Below, one piece after another: positions 41,593 to 50,522 of a DNA stretch of 64,000 nt. Under the pieces are notes generated by a model that had not been told where the DNA came from, did not search any database, and saw nothing but the letters and a program-made list of their open reading frames with translations. Location: NCBI RefSeq assembly GCF_020529025.1, contig NZ_JACNMM010000011.1:1-64000 (forward strand). Reading direction: 5' to 3'. The stretch is from Oceaniglobus trochenteri. GTDB lineage: Bacteria; Pseudomonadota; Alphaproteobacteria; Rhodobacterales; Rhodobacteraceae. The stretch's first letter is position 1. Each line of letters opens with the position of its first letter. Position numbers and translations under genes: made by a program.

Positions 41593-43041
41593 TCAGGCCT
41601 GGTCGGGTGGGCGGCGCACGAAGAAGCCCGCCACGATCAGCAGAAGCGAAAGCGCCGCACCACAAAGGAAGGCATCGTGCAGCCCGCTTGCCGTGGCATC
41701 CACCAGGGTCGCGCCCCCCGAAAGCTGGGATTCGATGCGGATCGTCATGATCGACACGAAAAGCGCGATTCCCGCCGCCCCCGCCACCTGCTGGGCGCTG
41801 CCGATCACCGCGCTGCCATGGGAGTAAAGCTCTTTCGGCAATGACCCAAGGCCGGACGTGAACAGCGGCGTGAACAGCAGGGCCAGCCCCGCGCTCAGCG
41901 ACAGATGGCCCGCCAGCACCAGGGCAATCGGGCTGTGGGCATCGAAGGTGGTGGCAAACCACAACGATCCGCTGACCAGCACCGCCCCCGGAATCACCAG
42001 CTTGCGCGCGCCCACCCTGTCGAACATGCGCCCGATGAAGGGCGCAAGCAGGCCCATCAGCAAGCCGCCCGGCAACAGCAGAAGCCCCGATTCCAGCGGC
42101 GACATGCCCAGCACGTTCTGCATGTAGATCGGCAGCAGGATGATCATGCCGAACAACGACATCATCGCCAGCGCCAGCATGGCCACCGAGACGGTGAACA
42201 CCCGGATGCGGAAGGTGCGCAGATCCAGAAGCGCCCGGTCCTGCGGGCCAAGGACAATCTGGCGCCAGACGAACAGCGCCATCACCACGCCCCCGACCGC
42301 CACCGGCACCCAGGGCGACATCGCCGCCCCCTCGCCCCGGCTTTCGCCAAGGGCCGACAGGCCATAGACCAGCCCGCCGAACCCCACCGCCGAAAGCGGC
42401 ACCGACAAAAGGTCAAGCGGCACGCGGCGCGGCGTGGTGACATTGACCAGCCGCAGATAGCCCAGCACCAGCGACCCCAGCCCGATCGGCAGCACGAGGA
42501 TAAACAGCCAGTGCCAGCTGAGAAAGTTCAGGATGATGCCCGAAATGGTGGGTCCGATGGCCGGGGCCACGGAAATGACGATCGAGATGTTGCCCATGGT
42601 CTTGCCCCGGTTCTCCGGGGGGACCAGCGTCATCACCGTTGTCATGAGCAGCGGCATCATCATCGCCGTGCCCACCGCCTGAACGACGCGCCCGAAGATC
42701 AGCGTTCCGATTCCCGGTGCCACGGCGCAGACCGCCGTCCCGATGGAGAAAAAGCTCATCGCCATGAGGAAGATCGTGCGGGTGTGCAGCCGCTGGATCA
42801 GGTAGCCGGTGATCGGAATGACCACCGCCATCGTCAGCAGGAAGGCCGTGGTCAGCCATTGCACGGCATTGGCCGAAACGCCAAGCGCATCCATGAACCG
42901 GGGCAGAGCCACGCTCATCAGGGTTTCGTTCAGGATCACGGTGAAGGCCGAAACCAGCAGCAGCGCGATGACCAGCCGGTCACGGCCTGCGGTGTCGGGC
43001 GTGGGGGCAGCCGCGTCGCGGACCTGGGTTTCACTGCTCAT
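41593..43041 (-). CDS. MFS drug/solute exporter, DHA2 (EmrB/QacA-like) family
   Basis: 482 residues from ATG 43041, with GAGG five bases upstream. The frame is hydrophobic with 12-14 predicted helices. Motifs of the DHA2 group are seen: LNETLMSVALPRFMDALG in helix 1, the AFLLTMAVVIPITGYL region and loop RLHTRTIF (motif A-like) at about residues 70-80, and PAIGPTISGII (motif C-like) near 160. It probably expels toxic organic compounds using the proton gradient. It stands alone, with its own terminator, between the LacI operon and the toxin-antitoxin pair. Confidence 0.88.
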   Translation of the reverse strand: MSSETQVRDAAAPTPDTAGRDRLVIALLLVSAFTVILNETLMSVALPRFMDALGVSANAVQWLTTAFLLTMAVVIPITGYLIQRLHTRTIFLMAMSFFSIGTAVCAVAPGIGTLIFGRVVQAVGTAMMMPLLMTTVMTLVPPENRGKTMGNISIVISVAPAIGPTISGIILNFLSWHWLFILVLPIGLGSLVLGYLRLVNVTTPRRVPLDLLSVPLSAVGFGGLVYGLSALGESRGEGAAMSPWVPVAVGGVVMALFVWRQIVLGPQDRALLDLRTFRIRVFTVSVAMLALAMMSLFGMIILLPIYMQNVLGMSPLESGLLLLPGGLLMGLLAPFIGRMFDRVGARKLVIPGAVLVSGSLWFATTFDAHSPIALVLAGHLSLSAGLALLFTPLFTSGLGSLPKELYSHGSAVIGSAQQVAGAAGIALFVSIMTIRIESQLSGGATLVDATASGLHDAFLCGAALSLLLIVAGFFVRRPPDQA

Positions 43042-43202
43042 GGCGGCCTCGTGATGTTGCGGGTGATGGGGGCGATATTTCACGCCGGGGCCGGGCTGGC
43101 AATTCCTGAAATGACCGGGGTGCGGAAGCTGGCCGAACGGGCGGTTTCGCCACGAAACGCGATCGGGGTGTTTGGCAGCCCCCCTGCCCCGCCGCCTGCC
43201 GG

Positions 43203-43598
43203 TCAGACGAAGGGATTGACCAGCCGCAGTTGCCCTTCCACCAGAAGGCCCGCGTGCATGTCTTCGGTCCAGAGCGTGGTACAGCCCGCAATCAGCGCGG
43301 CAGCGACGATCATCGCGTCATAGACCGAAAACCCATAGCGTTGCGCCAGGGCGCGGCCCACGTCGTGGGTCTGGACGGTCAGCTCCTCGACCGGGCAAAG
43401 GGCACGAATACCGGCCAGGAAGGCGCCGGTGTCGTCCCAGTCGAGGCCCGCCTTGCGCCGACAGTTCACCATCGCCTCGTTCAGGACCTGCACGCTGATG
43501 CGCGGCCCCTGCCCCAGGATCGCCTCGGCCCGGTCGGCCTTGGGTCCGTCGTCCAGCAGGTAGAGAACGATGTTCGTGTCGGCGAATTCAACGCTCAT
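43203..43598 (-). CDS. vapC: PIN-domain ribonuclease toxin (VapC-like)
   Basis: 131 residues, the usual VapC length. The four acidic residues of the PIN active site are visible: Asp7 (FADTN), Glu41 (LNEAM), Asp94 (YDAMIVAAAL) and Asp113 (WTEDM). They bind magnesium for cleavage of RNA, typically tRNA or rRNA. It overlaps the antitoxin gene by 11 bp, so the antitoxin is made first. Next to the partition genes it probably helps stable inheritance of the replicon. Confidence 0.88.
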   Translation of the reverse strand: MSVEFADTNIVLYLLDDGPKADRAEAILGQGPRISVQVLNEAMVNCRRKAGLDWDDTGAFLAGIRALCPVEELTVQTHDVGRALAQRYGFSVYDAMIVAAALIAGCTTLWTEDMHAGLLVEGQLRLVNPFV

Positions 43599-43815
43599 GC
43601 AGGTCGTCGCGGCTTAGCCGGTCTGCGGCGGGCAGCCGACCGCGAAACCGCCGCAGCCCTTCCAGCACTTCGTCGGGGCGGGGCTGGCGCAATACGGTCA
43701 TGGCGTCGTCACCGGCCACCAGATCAATCCTGTCACCCTCTTTCAGGTGCAGCTTGCGCACCAATGCGGCGGGCAGACGAACCGCCAGGGAATTGCCCCA
43801 TCTTGCAACCTGCAT
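43588..43815 (-). CDS. vapB: AbrB/MazE-fold antitoxin (VapB-like)
   Basis: 75 residues, starting at ATG 43815, which has GGAGG five bases upstream. The first in-frame ATG (43842) lies inside the proposed operator and is rejected. The N-terminal swapped-hairpin DNA-binding domain is typical (MQVARWGNSLAVRLP, then LHLKEGDRIDLV, then Thr-Val-Leu-Arg). The C-terminal 30 residues would wrap around the toxin. It neutralises the PIN toxin and represses the pair through the palindrome at 43834-43857. Confidence 0.87.
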   Translation of the reverse strand: MQVARWGNSLAVRLPAALVRKLHLKEGDRIDLVAGDDAMTVLRQPRPDEVLEGLRRFRGRLPAADRLSRDDLHER

Positions 43816-43833
43816 TCCAGCCTCCGAAAAAAT

Positions 43834-43857
43834 GATAGACATACTGAAATGTATATC
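43834..43857. promoter_or_regulatory. Putative VapB operator
   Basis: GATAGACAT (43834-43842) and ATGTATATC (43849-43857) are inverted repeats matching at 8 of 9 positions around a 6-base centre. They lie 19-42 bp upstream of the antitoxin start and overlap an AT-rich stretch that should hold the promoter. Confidence 0.7.
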
Positions 43858-43910
43858 CAGGGCGCCGATTCCGCAAGGGCGCCCTGCCCTGCCCGGTTTC
43901 GCCGCGAAAC

Positions 43911-44993
43911 CTAGCGGCCCTCCAGCAACCGCTGAACCTCGCGCATCACCTGATCCATCGTGGCATCGTCGATCCCATTGCCCTCGATTCGCAAGGTATG
44001 GCCCGACGCATCGCTGGCGCGGCGCAGCACCACGCCATTCTCAAGGCGCAGGGTGTCGGCGTTGTCCCATCCCGAAGCAGCGGATCGAGGCCGCCCACCC
44101 CTCGCCGGCTTGCGCTTCACCGTCAGCGCCTCCAGCGCGGCTTCCAGCAACGCCCATTCCTCTTGCGGGCCCTCTGCCGCACCGGCGGCCAGTGCGGCAC
44201 GCAATTGCGGTTCGGCCCCGTCGCGCAGCGCCGTGGCAAGGCGCAGCCCCTGCTTTTCGGTCAGAGCCTCGGGAAAGCTCAGCATGTCGCCCAGCTCCTC
44301 GAAGATCAGCGCGAAGGACCGCACCTTGCTGCGCTTGGCCTTGCTGGCTTGGGCGAACAGGGCATTCACGGCCGCCTCGGTACTGTCGAAAGCGCCCTGC
44401 TTGGCCGAGATCGCGGCGATGCGCCCCCTTTCGAACTGGCTGAGCGCGGCGCGCACCTCGTTCTCTTCGACCATCGACACCATGGCATGGCTGGTGTCCT
44501 GCGGATCGCGCACCAGGGCGCGGATCGTGCGATAGGTTTCATCGCCGGTGGTGGCCAAAAGCTCGCGCACCGCGAGCAGGCGGCGATAGCCCGACAGCAG
44601 CCCGAAGCGCCGGTTCCCCTCACCCTCGGGCAGGGGATAGATTTCGATGGGCAGGCGCAGGCCCGATGTGGCGATGGACGACTTGAGCTCGTCCAGCTCG
44701 GCCTTGTCCATCACCGTGCGGTCGCGCACCAGGATGTCGGGGGCAATCTCGTCCAGGGGGATTTCGGCCATGACAAGGCCGCGCGCCTCGGCGTTGCGCA
44801 GGCGGTCGGCGTCGGTCCGGTCGCGGGCCTGCTCGGCACGGATATCGGCGCTTGCGGGTTGCATCGCGCGGGCCGCTGCGGCCGATACCTGGGCAATGGG
44901 CGGCGCCGATACCTTGGTTTCGCGGCGAAACTCGGCCTCGTACCGGCTCAGTTCCTCGGGGGTTGGCGCTTCGATCGGGCGTCGTTTGACCAT
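43911..44993 (-). CDS. parB: ParB/RepB-type plasmid partition protein
   Basis: 360 residues. The N-terminal region carries a basic PIEAPTPEEL start and a helical linker. The ParB/Srx-like nuclease-fold domain follows at about residues 75-175, with EIPLDEIAPDILVRDR, LKSSIATSGLRLPIEIYPL and the conserved GLLSGYRRLLAVREL. The C-terminal half contains DNA-binding helices (FERGRIAAISAKQG at about 187-200) and a dimerisation tail. It binds centromere-like sites and works with the ParA ATPase encoded one base upstream. I did not identify its parS sites. Confidence 0.85.
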   Translation of the reverse strand: MVKRRPIEAPTPEELSRYEAEFRRETKVSAPPIAQVSAAAARAMQPASADIRAEQARDRTDADRLRNAEARGLVMAEIPLDEIAPDILVRDRTVMDKAELDELKSSIATSGLRLPIEIYPLPEGEGNRRFGLLSGYRRLLAVRELLATTGDETYRTIRALVRDPQDTSHAMVSMVEENEVRAALSQFERGRIAAISAKQGAFDSTEAAVNALFAQASKAKRSKVRSFALIFEELGDMLSFPEALTEKQGLRLATALRDGAEPQLRAALAAGAAEGPQEEWALLEAALEALTVKRKPARGGRPRSAASGWDNADTLRLENGVVLRRASDASGHTLRIEGNGIDDATMDQVMREVQRLLEGR

Positions 44994-44994
44994 G

Positions 44995-46374
44995 TCAGCC
45001 TTCCTTCTCCATCTGCAGATCGCGCCACCAGGCGCCCAAAATCACTTCCTTCACCTCGGCCCATGTCCGGTCAAAGGTCTCCCGTCCACGGGTATAGGTA
45101 TCGCGGTTGAACTCGCGGTAATCGGCCTCGTAGATGCCGTTCACCTGCTCACCGGCCTGGCCCACCATGGCCGTCACATCCTGGCGGAAGGCCGTCATGA
45201 AATCGCCGAAGTAGGCCTGGATGACATTGGCCAGGTCCGTCTGCTGGCCCGCATCGAACCGCGTGATGATGGTGCGCACGGCGTCCCATTCGAACCGGAT
45301 TTCCGAAAGCCCGTTGCGCCGCCGCGCGGCATTCTCGCCCTCTTCGATACTTGCGAAGGTGGAATAGAGCATGTCGAAGAAACGGCCGGTGGAATCGAAC
45401 TCAAGGAACGACGCCCCCAGAGGCACCAGAAGAATATCCGCCGCCGACAGCGCGTTGATGGTCAGATAGCCCAGGGCAGGGGGTGTATCGAGGAAGACCA
45501 TGTCGTAATCGTCCAGCACGCCACCTTCGGACAGGGCATTTCCCAGCGCGTCCCACAGGGGCCAGGACCCAAGCTGCATCCGCCAGACCGGCACCTGGAA
45601 TTCGGCCCAGTAAAGGTTCAGCTGTGCGCCGATCAGGTCGATATTGGGCCAGTGGGTTTTCTGGATCAGGTTTCGCGGCGAAACCTGAAGCGCCTCGTTC
45701 AGGGTTTCGTCAAGCGGCAGTTCCGGCGCGCCCGAGGCCCGGCGCACGGCGTTTTCGTCCACCACATGGCGGGCGTAATCCCGCGCGATCAGCGGAAAGG
45801 CGGTTTCCCATTCATCCGCAACGCTGCCCCCCATGATCGAGGTCATGGAGCCCTGGGAATCGAGGTCGATCACCAGCACCTTGTAGCCGTCCAGCGCCGC
45901 CGACATCGCCAGATGCGCGGCGGTACTTGTCTTGCCGACGCCCCCCTTGAAGTTGGCCACGGCGACGATCTTGGCCGGCAGACCTTCAGGCCGCCAGGGC
46001 AGGTATTCGCGGTTGCTGGCCCCTTCTTCGGCGAAGTGTTCGCGCAGCGTCAGGATATCCTCCAGCGAATACCACTTCGACCCGCCATCACCCACGCCCT
46101 GGGGCAGGTCGGGATGGGCCTTCAGCACCCGGCGCAGGTGGGCCGGGGCGACGGGGATGAGATAGCGGCAAACCTCCCATGTCGAGAACCGGCGCAGACG
46201 CTTCTTGCCATCGGGTGCATAGCCGCGCCGGGCCAGATCATCGCGCCCCTTCGCCGCGAAATTCGCCGCCTTGGCAAAGCGCGCGGTATCGATGGGCTGG
46301 GCCAGCTTGGCCGCGGCCTGCGCGGGGTCTATGTTGGCGTAAGGGGGCAGGGGTGTTTTTGAGTTGGACGACAT
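44995..46374 (-). CDS. parA: ParA/RepA-type partition ATPase with N-terminal winged-helix domain
   Basis: 459 residues from ATG 46374 (GTG 46383 possible). The N-terminal 130 residues contain a helix-turn-helix region (FSTWEVCRYLIPVAPAHLRRVL) as in plasmid ParA/RepA proteins that repress their own operon. The deviant Walker A FKGGVGKTS lies at about residues 142-150, and Walker A-prime/B LVIDLDSQGS near 176. It drives segregation of the replicon together with ParB. The operon reads away from the origin and is divergent from the Rep gene. This arrangement, without RepC downstream, fits a RepB-type or similar Rhodobacterales replicon rather than repABC. Confidence 0.88.
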   Translation of the reverse strand: MSSNSKTPLPPYANIDPAQAAAKLAQPIDTARFAKAANFAAKGRDDLARRGYAPDGKKRLRRFSTWEVCRYLIPVAPAHLRRVLKAHPDLPQGVGDGGSKWYSLEDILTLREHFAEEGASNREYLPWRPEGLPAKIVAVANFKGGVGKTSTAAHLAMSAALDGYKVLVIDLDSQGSMTSIMGGSVADEWETAFPLIARDYARHVVDENAVRRASGAPELPLDETLNEALQVSPRNLIQKTHWPNIDLIGAQLNLYWAEFQVPVWRMQLGSWPLWDALGNALSEGGVLDDYDMVFLDTPPALGYLTINALSAADILLVPLGASFLEFDSTGRFFDMLYSTFASIEEGENAARRRNGLSEIRFEWDAVRTIITRFDAGQQTDLANVIQAYFGDFMTAFRQDVTAMVGQAGEQVNGIYEADYREFNRDTYTRGRETFDRTWAEVKEVILGAWWRDLQMEKEG

Positions 46375-46576
46375 GAGATCCACGGATGTACGACGTTGCA
46401 GGGTATGTTGGCCGAACTATCGCACATGCCCCGGGTCTTGTGAATCACTTTGGCGGAAATAGGCTCTGTCATTGCTGAAAATAAAAGAAACATCACCCAC
46501 GAGGTGTAGAATCTTTCAGGACTTTAGAATCTTTGCTGCCAATTTCACAGGGTTTTACAATAAGATAGGGGCAGTT

Positions 46577-46664
46577 GGGGACCCGGAAACAGGTTCAAGG
46601 GGACCCGGCTTCGGGATGAAAGGCACCCGGATACGGGGTGAACCGGCCCCGAATGCGGTTTTCG
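46577..46664 (+). repeat. Rep-binding iterons, 22-bp tandem array
   Basis: Three tandem units start at 46577, 46599 and 46621, exactly 22 bp apart, and share an ACCCGG core at the fifth base followed by a GG-rich half (consensus about GGGGACCCGGAWACGGGWTGAA). A fourth, decayed unit occupies 46643-46664. A further near-copy, CCCGGAAACGGGTTC at 46729-46743, matches unit 1 at 14 of 15 positions. Spacing of two helical turns is the hallmark of iterons bound by Rep_3-type initiators. Confidence 0.8.
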
Positions 46665-46778
46665 ACCCGCTCAAGAGCCTTTTTGCTTGAATTCGTCACG
46701 CATCGGGTCGGCCCCCGATTCGGGTGATCCCGGAAACGGGTTCCTTTCAATTTCCCTACCAGACCGTCGCGGCGCATT

Positions 46779-46813
46779 AAGGCACCCGAAACCCCGTTGT
46801 CACAGGGTGCCTT
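46779..46813. promoter_or_regulatory. Inverted repeat upstream of rep
   Basis: AAGGCACCC (46779-46787) is the perfect inverse of GGGTGCCTT (46805-46813). It ends 49 bp before the rep start codon, and its arms share the CACCC motif of the iterons. It may be the operator at which Rep dimers repress rep, or an mRNA hairpin in the leader. Confidence 0.55.
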
Positions 46814-46862
46814 TTGGGCAAAGGTAGACCAAAGGCGGGCAACCGCAAAGGGCAGGCGAATC

Positions 46863-48026
46863 ATGGACGAGATACCCAGAGAGCAATTGACCGGATCGCT
46901 CAGGCGTGGGGCGGTGAAGAAACACGTCGCCGCGATTCATGTCTCGGGCAAGCTGACCCTGCTGCAGCGGAAGCTGAGCAATGTTCTTCTGCTGAACGCC
47001 TATGACACGCTGATCCTGCAACCCAGCCACCAGATCGACGCGCGCACCCTGTGCCAGATGATCGGCTACAATTCCAACGACATGGAGACGCTGAAGCAAT
47101 CCCTGCGCGGCCTGGCGGAAACGGTGGCCGAATGGGACATGCTGGATGCCAAGGGCCAACAGGAATGGGGCGTGTCCAGCCTACTGAGCTATGCCAAGCT
47201 GAAGGGCGGGGTCTGTGAATATGCCTATTCCCCGGCCCTGGCCGAAAAGCTGAACGACCCCAAGGTCTTTGCTCTGATCAACCTGAACATCCAGCGAAGG
47301 TTCACCGGCGGGCATGCCCTGGCGCTTTACGAAAACTGCTATCGCTTCGTGCGCACCGGCAGCACCGGGTGGTGGCCGCTGGACCTGTTCCGCCGCCTGA
47401 TGGGGGTGGCCGACAGTGCCTATTACGAAAGTTACAAGCATCTGAACGCCAAGATCATCAAGCCCGCGGTGGACGAGGTGAACAAGACCAGCAACATCGT
47501 GGTCACGCCCGAAACCCGCAAGCGGGGCAGGGCGGTGACGGATATCCGCTTTCTCATCTCGGAGAACCCGCAGCTTTCCATCCTCGATATCGACGACGGC
47601 GGCGCGGTGCGGGGGGGCGCCGTCTATCAGAAGCTGCGCGCGCTTGGTGCCAGCGACCGCCTGGCGCGCCAGTGGATCGGCGAACACGGCGAGGATTACG
47701 TGCGCGACAAGCTGAGCTATGTGGCGGGGCAGGGGAACGTCAAAAGCCCCGTGCGCTATCTTCAGGCGGCGCTGCGTGACGATTACCGCGACGAAACCCC
47801 GAACCCCGAAGTGGCCGGCGAACCCAGCGCGCGCGCGCAACGCCTGGCCCGGGTGCGCGATGCCATGGCCGCCCGCAGCCCCACCCAGCGCGACGCCGAC
47901 AAGCGTCTGTTCATGTCGACGCTGGAGGACCCCGCCGCGCGGGCCGATTTCGAACGGCACGGCTGGATCTCACCGATGAACGCCGAGGCGATCTTTGCCT
48001 TCTGGGAAAGGGTCGGGGTGGAATAG
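46863..48026 (+). CDS. Plasmid replication initiator (Rep_3/RepB-like)
   Basis: 387 residues from ATG 46863. The N-terminal two thirds fit a winged-helix initiator: KHVAAIHVSGKLTLLQRKLSNVLL near residues 20-43, LCQMIGYNSNDMETLKQSLRGL (about 63-84), HALALYENCYRFVRTG and then a second winged helix with YESYKHLNAKIIKPAVDEVN (about 190-209). This is the pattern of Rep_3-superfamily proteins, which bind iterons as monomers and open the origin. A basic C-terminal tail of about 100 residues (RDAMAARSPTQRDADKR) follows. It is divergent from parA, with iterons between. It ends three bases before the opposing ROK gene. Confidence 0.85.
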   Translation: MDEIPREQLTGSLRRGAVKKHVAAIHVSGKLTLLQRKLSNVLLLNAYDTLILQPSHQIDARTLCQMIGYNSNDMETLKQSLRGLAETVAEWDMLDAKGQQEWGVSSLLSYAKLKGGVCEYAYSPALAEKLNDPKVFALINLNIQRRFTGGHALALYENCYRFVRTGSTGWWPLDLFRRLMGVADSAYYESYKHLNAKIIKPAVDEVNKTSNIVVTPETRKRGRAVTDIRFLISENPQLSILDIDDGGAVRGGAVYQKLRALGASDRLARQWIGEHGEDYVRDKLSYVAGQGNVKSPVRYLQAALRDDYRDETPNPEVAGEPSARAQRLARVRDAMAARSPTQRDADKRLFMSTLEDPAARADFERHGWISPMNAEAIFAFWERVGVE

Positions 48027-48029
48027 GAG

Positions 48030-49220
48030 CTAACCCTCGGCCGCGCGCAGGCTGCGCGCGCGCTGATCGCTGCCGGCCACCAGATCGCGCAGGGCGCGGT
48101 CCATGGGTTCGCTCAGCGCGCCGGAAAGCTCTGACAGGTCGCTGTTGTCGCTGACCGAAACGCGCACCTTGTCAAGCGAGCGCAGCATGGGCGCGGCATC
48201 GAAGGTCTGCACAAAGCGGGCGAAGACATCGGGGTTCTGCACGAAGGGGCCGGTCAGAATCACCCTTTCGGGAAACAGCAGGCGGCAGAGGTTCGCCGTC
48301 AGGCGCAGCACCTCGGCCAGGGCGCCCTGGATCGCCGGAGAATCCCGCAGGTCCATGCGGGCCAGATGGGCGGCGATTCCGCTTTCGCTGTGGGGCAGGC
48401 CGGGGAATTCCCGTGCAAGGGCAGGGCGGATGGCCCAAAGCCCGGCCACGGTCTCAAGGCAATCGGTATTGCCGCAGCTGCATTGCCGCCCGCGCCCGTT
48501 GCCAAGGCCCCAGTGCCCGATCTCGCAGAACCGCCCGCGGTTGCGGTTCACCACCTCCCCGCCCGAGGCATAGGCGGCGCCGATCCCGTGCCCCCAGTGC
48601 AGCAGAAGCGCGTTTTCCTCGGGGTGGTGACGTTCGATAACCCGCAGACCGGCCAGTTCGGCATCAAGGTTGCGGATCAGCCAGACAGGGCAGCCGAAAT
48701 CCCCCAGCGCGGCCCCAAGATCGAGGTTGCGCAGCTCGGGCCAGCGGGCCGAGACGCACCATATCTTGTGTTCGGCATCTAGAAGGCCCGACATCGAACA
48801 GACCACGGCGGCCAGTTCCACCTGCGGCGCGAAGAGCGCGGCGGTGTCCTGCACCAGGCGGTGCATCATCCGGGCCACGGTTTCGGTGTCGCTGTGGGTC
48901 GGGGGGTGGGCGGTGACCTGGCCCAGCACCCGCAGCCCCAGATCGACGGCGCTGGCCACCAGCGACTGGTCGATCACGGTCACGAAGACGGCGCCCAGCC
49001 TTTGCTGGTTGAACGACAGAACCGCCGCCGGGCGCCCCTTGCCCCGGCCCCGCGCAGCGTTCTCGTGCAGAACCTCCTGCGCGATCAGGCGTCCCACCAG
49101 GTCGGACACGGTGGTCGAGCGCATGCCAAGCTGGCGCGAGATCTCGCCGCGGTTGGTGGCCTGGCCACTGCGCACAAGCGAGGCCACGGCAACAAGATCG
49201 TCTGTGCGGTCGGTCTCCAT
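48030..49220 (-). CDS. ROK-family transcriptional regulator (NagC/XylR-like)
   Basis: 396 residues. An N-terminal MarR-like winged helix (VRSGQATNRGEISRQLGMRSTTVSDLV, about residues 16-42) is followed by the ROK sugar-kinase-like domain. The zinc motif is complete (CSCGNTDCLE, about 246-255), preceded by EIGHWGLGNG, where the family places the sugar-binding Glu and His. The ATP-site DxGxT is not evident, as expected for a regulator. It is the last gene of the TRAP operon and the best candidate for binding the two palindromes upstream of nagB, with an amino sugar or its phosphate as effector. Confidence 0.87.
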   Translation of the reverse strand: METDRTDDLVAVASLVRSGQATNRGEISRQLGMRSTTVSDLVGRLIAQEVLHENAARGRGKGRPAAVLSFNQQRLGAVFVTVIDQSLVASAVDLGLRVLGQVTAHPPTHSDTETVARMMHRLVQDTAALFAPQVELAAVVCSMSGLLDAEHKIWCVSARWPELRNLDLGAALGDFGCPVWLIRNLDAELAGLRVIERHHPEENALLLHWGHGIGAAYASGGEVVNRNRGRFCEIGHWGLGNGRGRQCSCGNTDCLETVAGLWAIRPALAREFPGLPHSESGIAAHLARMDLRDSPAIQGALAEVLRLTANLCRLLFPERVILTGPFVQNPDVFARFVQTFDAAPMLRSLDKVRVSVSDNSDLSELSGALSEPMDRALRDLVAGSDQRARSLRAAEG

Positions 49221-49229
49221 GGCGGGGCT

Positions 49230-50522
49230 TTATCGCATTAGGGCGGGGAGTGTCATCGTAAGCGCAGGGATATAGGTGACCAGCAGCAGAACCACAATCA
49301 TCGCCAGATAGAAGGGCCACATCTGGCGCAGGGCAGGGCCCATGCGAATGCGCGCGATGCCGCAACCGACGATCAGCGATGTGCCGACGGGTGGCGTACA
49401 CAGCCCGATCCCGAGGTTCAGGATCATCATCACCCCGAAATGGATCGGATCGACCCCCACCTTGGTGACGATGGGCAGAAGGATCGGCGTCAGCAGCAGG
49501 ATCAGCACGCCCATGTCCATCAGCATTCCCAGCACCAGCAGCAGCACGTTCACCGCCAGCAGCACGAACAGCTTGTTGTCCGAGATGAAGAAGATCGCCT
49601 CGGCCAACAGCGCGGGAATGCGCAGATAGGACAGAAGGAACCCGAAGACCGAGGATGTCATGATGATCGCCGTCACCATGGCCAGCGTCGTGAGCGTGGT
49701 GGCGAAGATCCGCCCGATCGAGGCCGGGTTCAGGCTGCGATACCAGAACAGCGTCACCAGCAGGGCATAGACGACGGCCACGGCGGCCGATTCCGTGGCG
49801 GTGAAGATGCCCGACAGGATGCCGCCGATGATGATGACGATGGTGAACAGCCCGATGGCGGCATCGGCCAGCGTCACCAGCCCGCTGCGCAGGTCATAGC
49901 GCCGGCCCATGGGGTGGCGATGCTTGCGCGCCATGATGGCGCAGATCACCATCAGCGACCCGCCCAGAAGGAAGCCGGGCACGTAACCGGCCAGGAACAG
50001 GGTGGAAATCGGCAGGCCCCCGGCGGCCAGGGCATAGAAGATCATGTTCTGGCTGGGCGGAATCAGGACACCCTGCACCGACGAGGTGATGGTGACGGAC
50101 ACCGAATATCCGGGGGGATAGCCCGCCTTGTTCATCGCCGGAATCAGGAACGACCCGATCGAGGCGACATCGGCCACCGATGACCCCGAGATGCCGCCGA
50201 ACATGGTGCTGGCCACCACGTTGCCATGGGCCAGCCCGCCGCGCATCCGCCCCACCAGGACATCGGCCAGTTTCACCAGCCGGTCGGAAATGCCGCCCTC
50301 GGTCATGATGTTGCCCACCAGGATGAAGAAGGGCACCGCCAGGAAGGTGAAGGAATTCAAGCCGTTGATCATCCGCTGCGCCACCACCAGAAGCGGCAGC
50401 CCAAGGTGCATCGCGGTGGCCAGAGAGGCCAGCCCAAGGGCAAAGGCGATGGGCACGCGGATCAGCATCAGCCCCAGGAACCCGCCCAGAAGCAGGGCGA
50501 TTCCGATCCAGTCAACCGACAT
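49230..50522 (-). CDS. TRAP importer, large membrane subunit (DctM family)
   Basis: 430 residues, about 11-12 helices of the ion-transporter superfamily. The family region VPFFILVGNIMTEGGIS is at about residues 60-77, SGSSVADVASIGSFLIPAM at about 114-132, and a C-terminal GLCTPPVGTSLIVGCG is at about 375-390. It couples sodium entry to uptake of ligand delivered by the DctP protein. It overlaps the DctQ gene by 11 bp, and only 9 bp separate it from the ROK regulator downstream. Confidence 0.92.
   Translation of the reverse strand: MSVDWIGIALLLGGFLGLMLIRVPIAFALGLASLATAMHLGLPLLVVAQRMINGLNSFTFLAVPFFILVGNIMTEGGISDRLVKLADVLVGRMRGGLAHGNVVASTMFGGISGSSVADVASIGSFLIPAMNKAGYPPGYSVSVTITSSVQGVLIPPSQNMIFYALAAGGLPISTLFLAGYVPGFLLGGSLMVICAIMARKHRHPMGRRYDLRSGLVTLADAAIGLFTIVIIIGGILSGIFTATESAAVAVVYALLVTLFWYRSLNPASIGRIFATTLTTLAMVTAIIMTSSVFGFLLSYLRIPALLAEAIFFISDNKLFVLLAVNVLLLVLGMLMDMGVLILLLTPILLPIVTKVGVDPIHFGVMMILNLGIGLCTPPVGTSLIVGCGIARIRMGPALRQMWPFYLAMIVVLLLVTYIPALTMTLPALMR

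Larger units (their letters stand above)
46485..46813. other. Putative replication origin region
   Basis: The 488-bp gap between parA and rep holds no credible gene. Its left part (about 46470-46570) is strikingly AT-rich for this genome and contains the 10-base direct repeat TAGAATCTTT twice (46507-46516, 46525-46534, 18 bp apart); it could be the unwinding element. Next come 22-bp iterons (46577 onward), more copies of the CCCGGAAACNGGTTC type, and an inverted repeat just before the rep gene. The order AT-rich region, iterons, rep gene is that of iteron-controlled plasmids. Confidence 0.75.

Noticed and set aside
46595-46864. 89-codon minus-strand frame within the origin region
   Set aside because: It spans the iterons and inverted repeat, has no ribosome binding site or recognisable fold, and is better explained as non-coding origin DNA.
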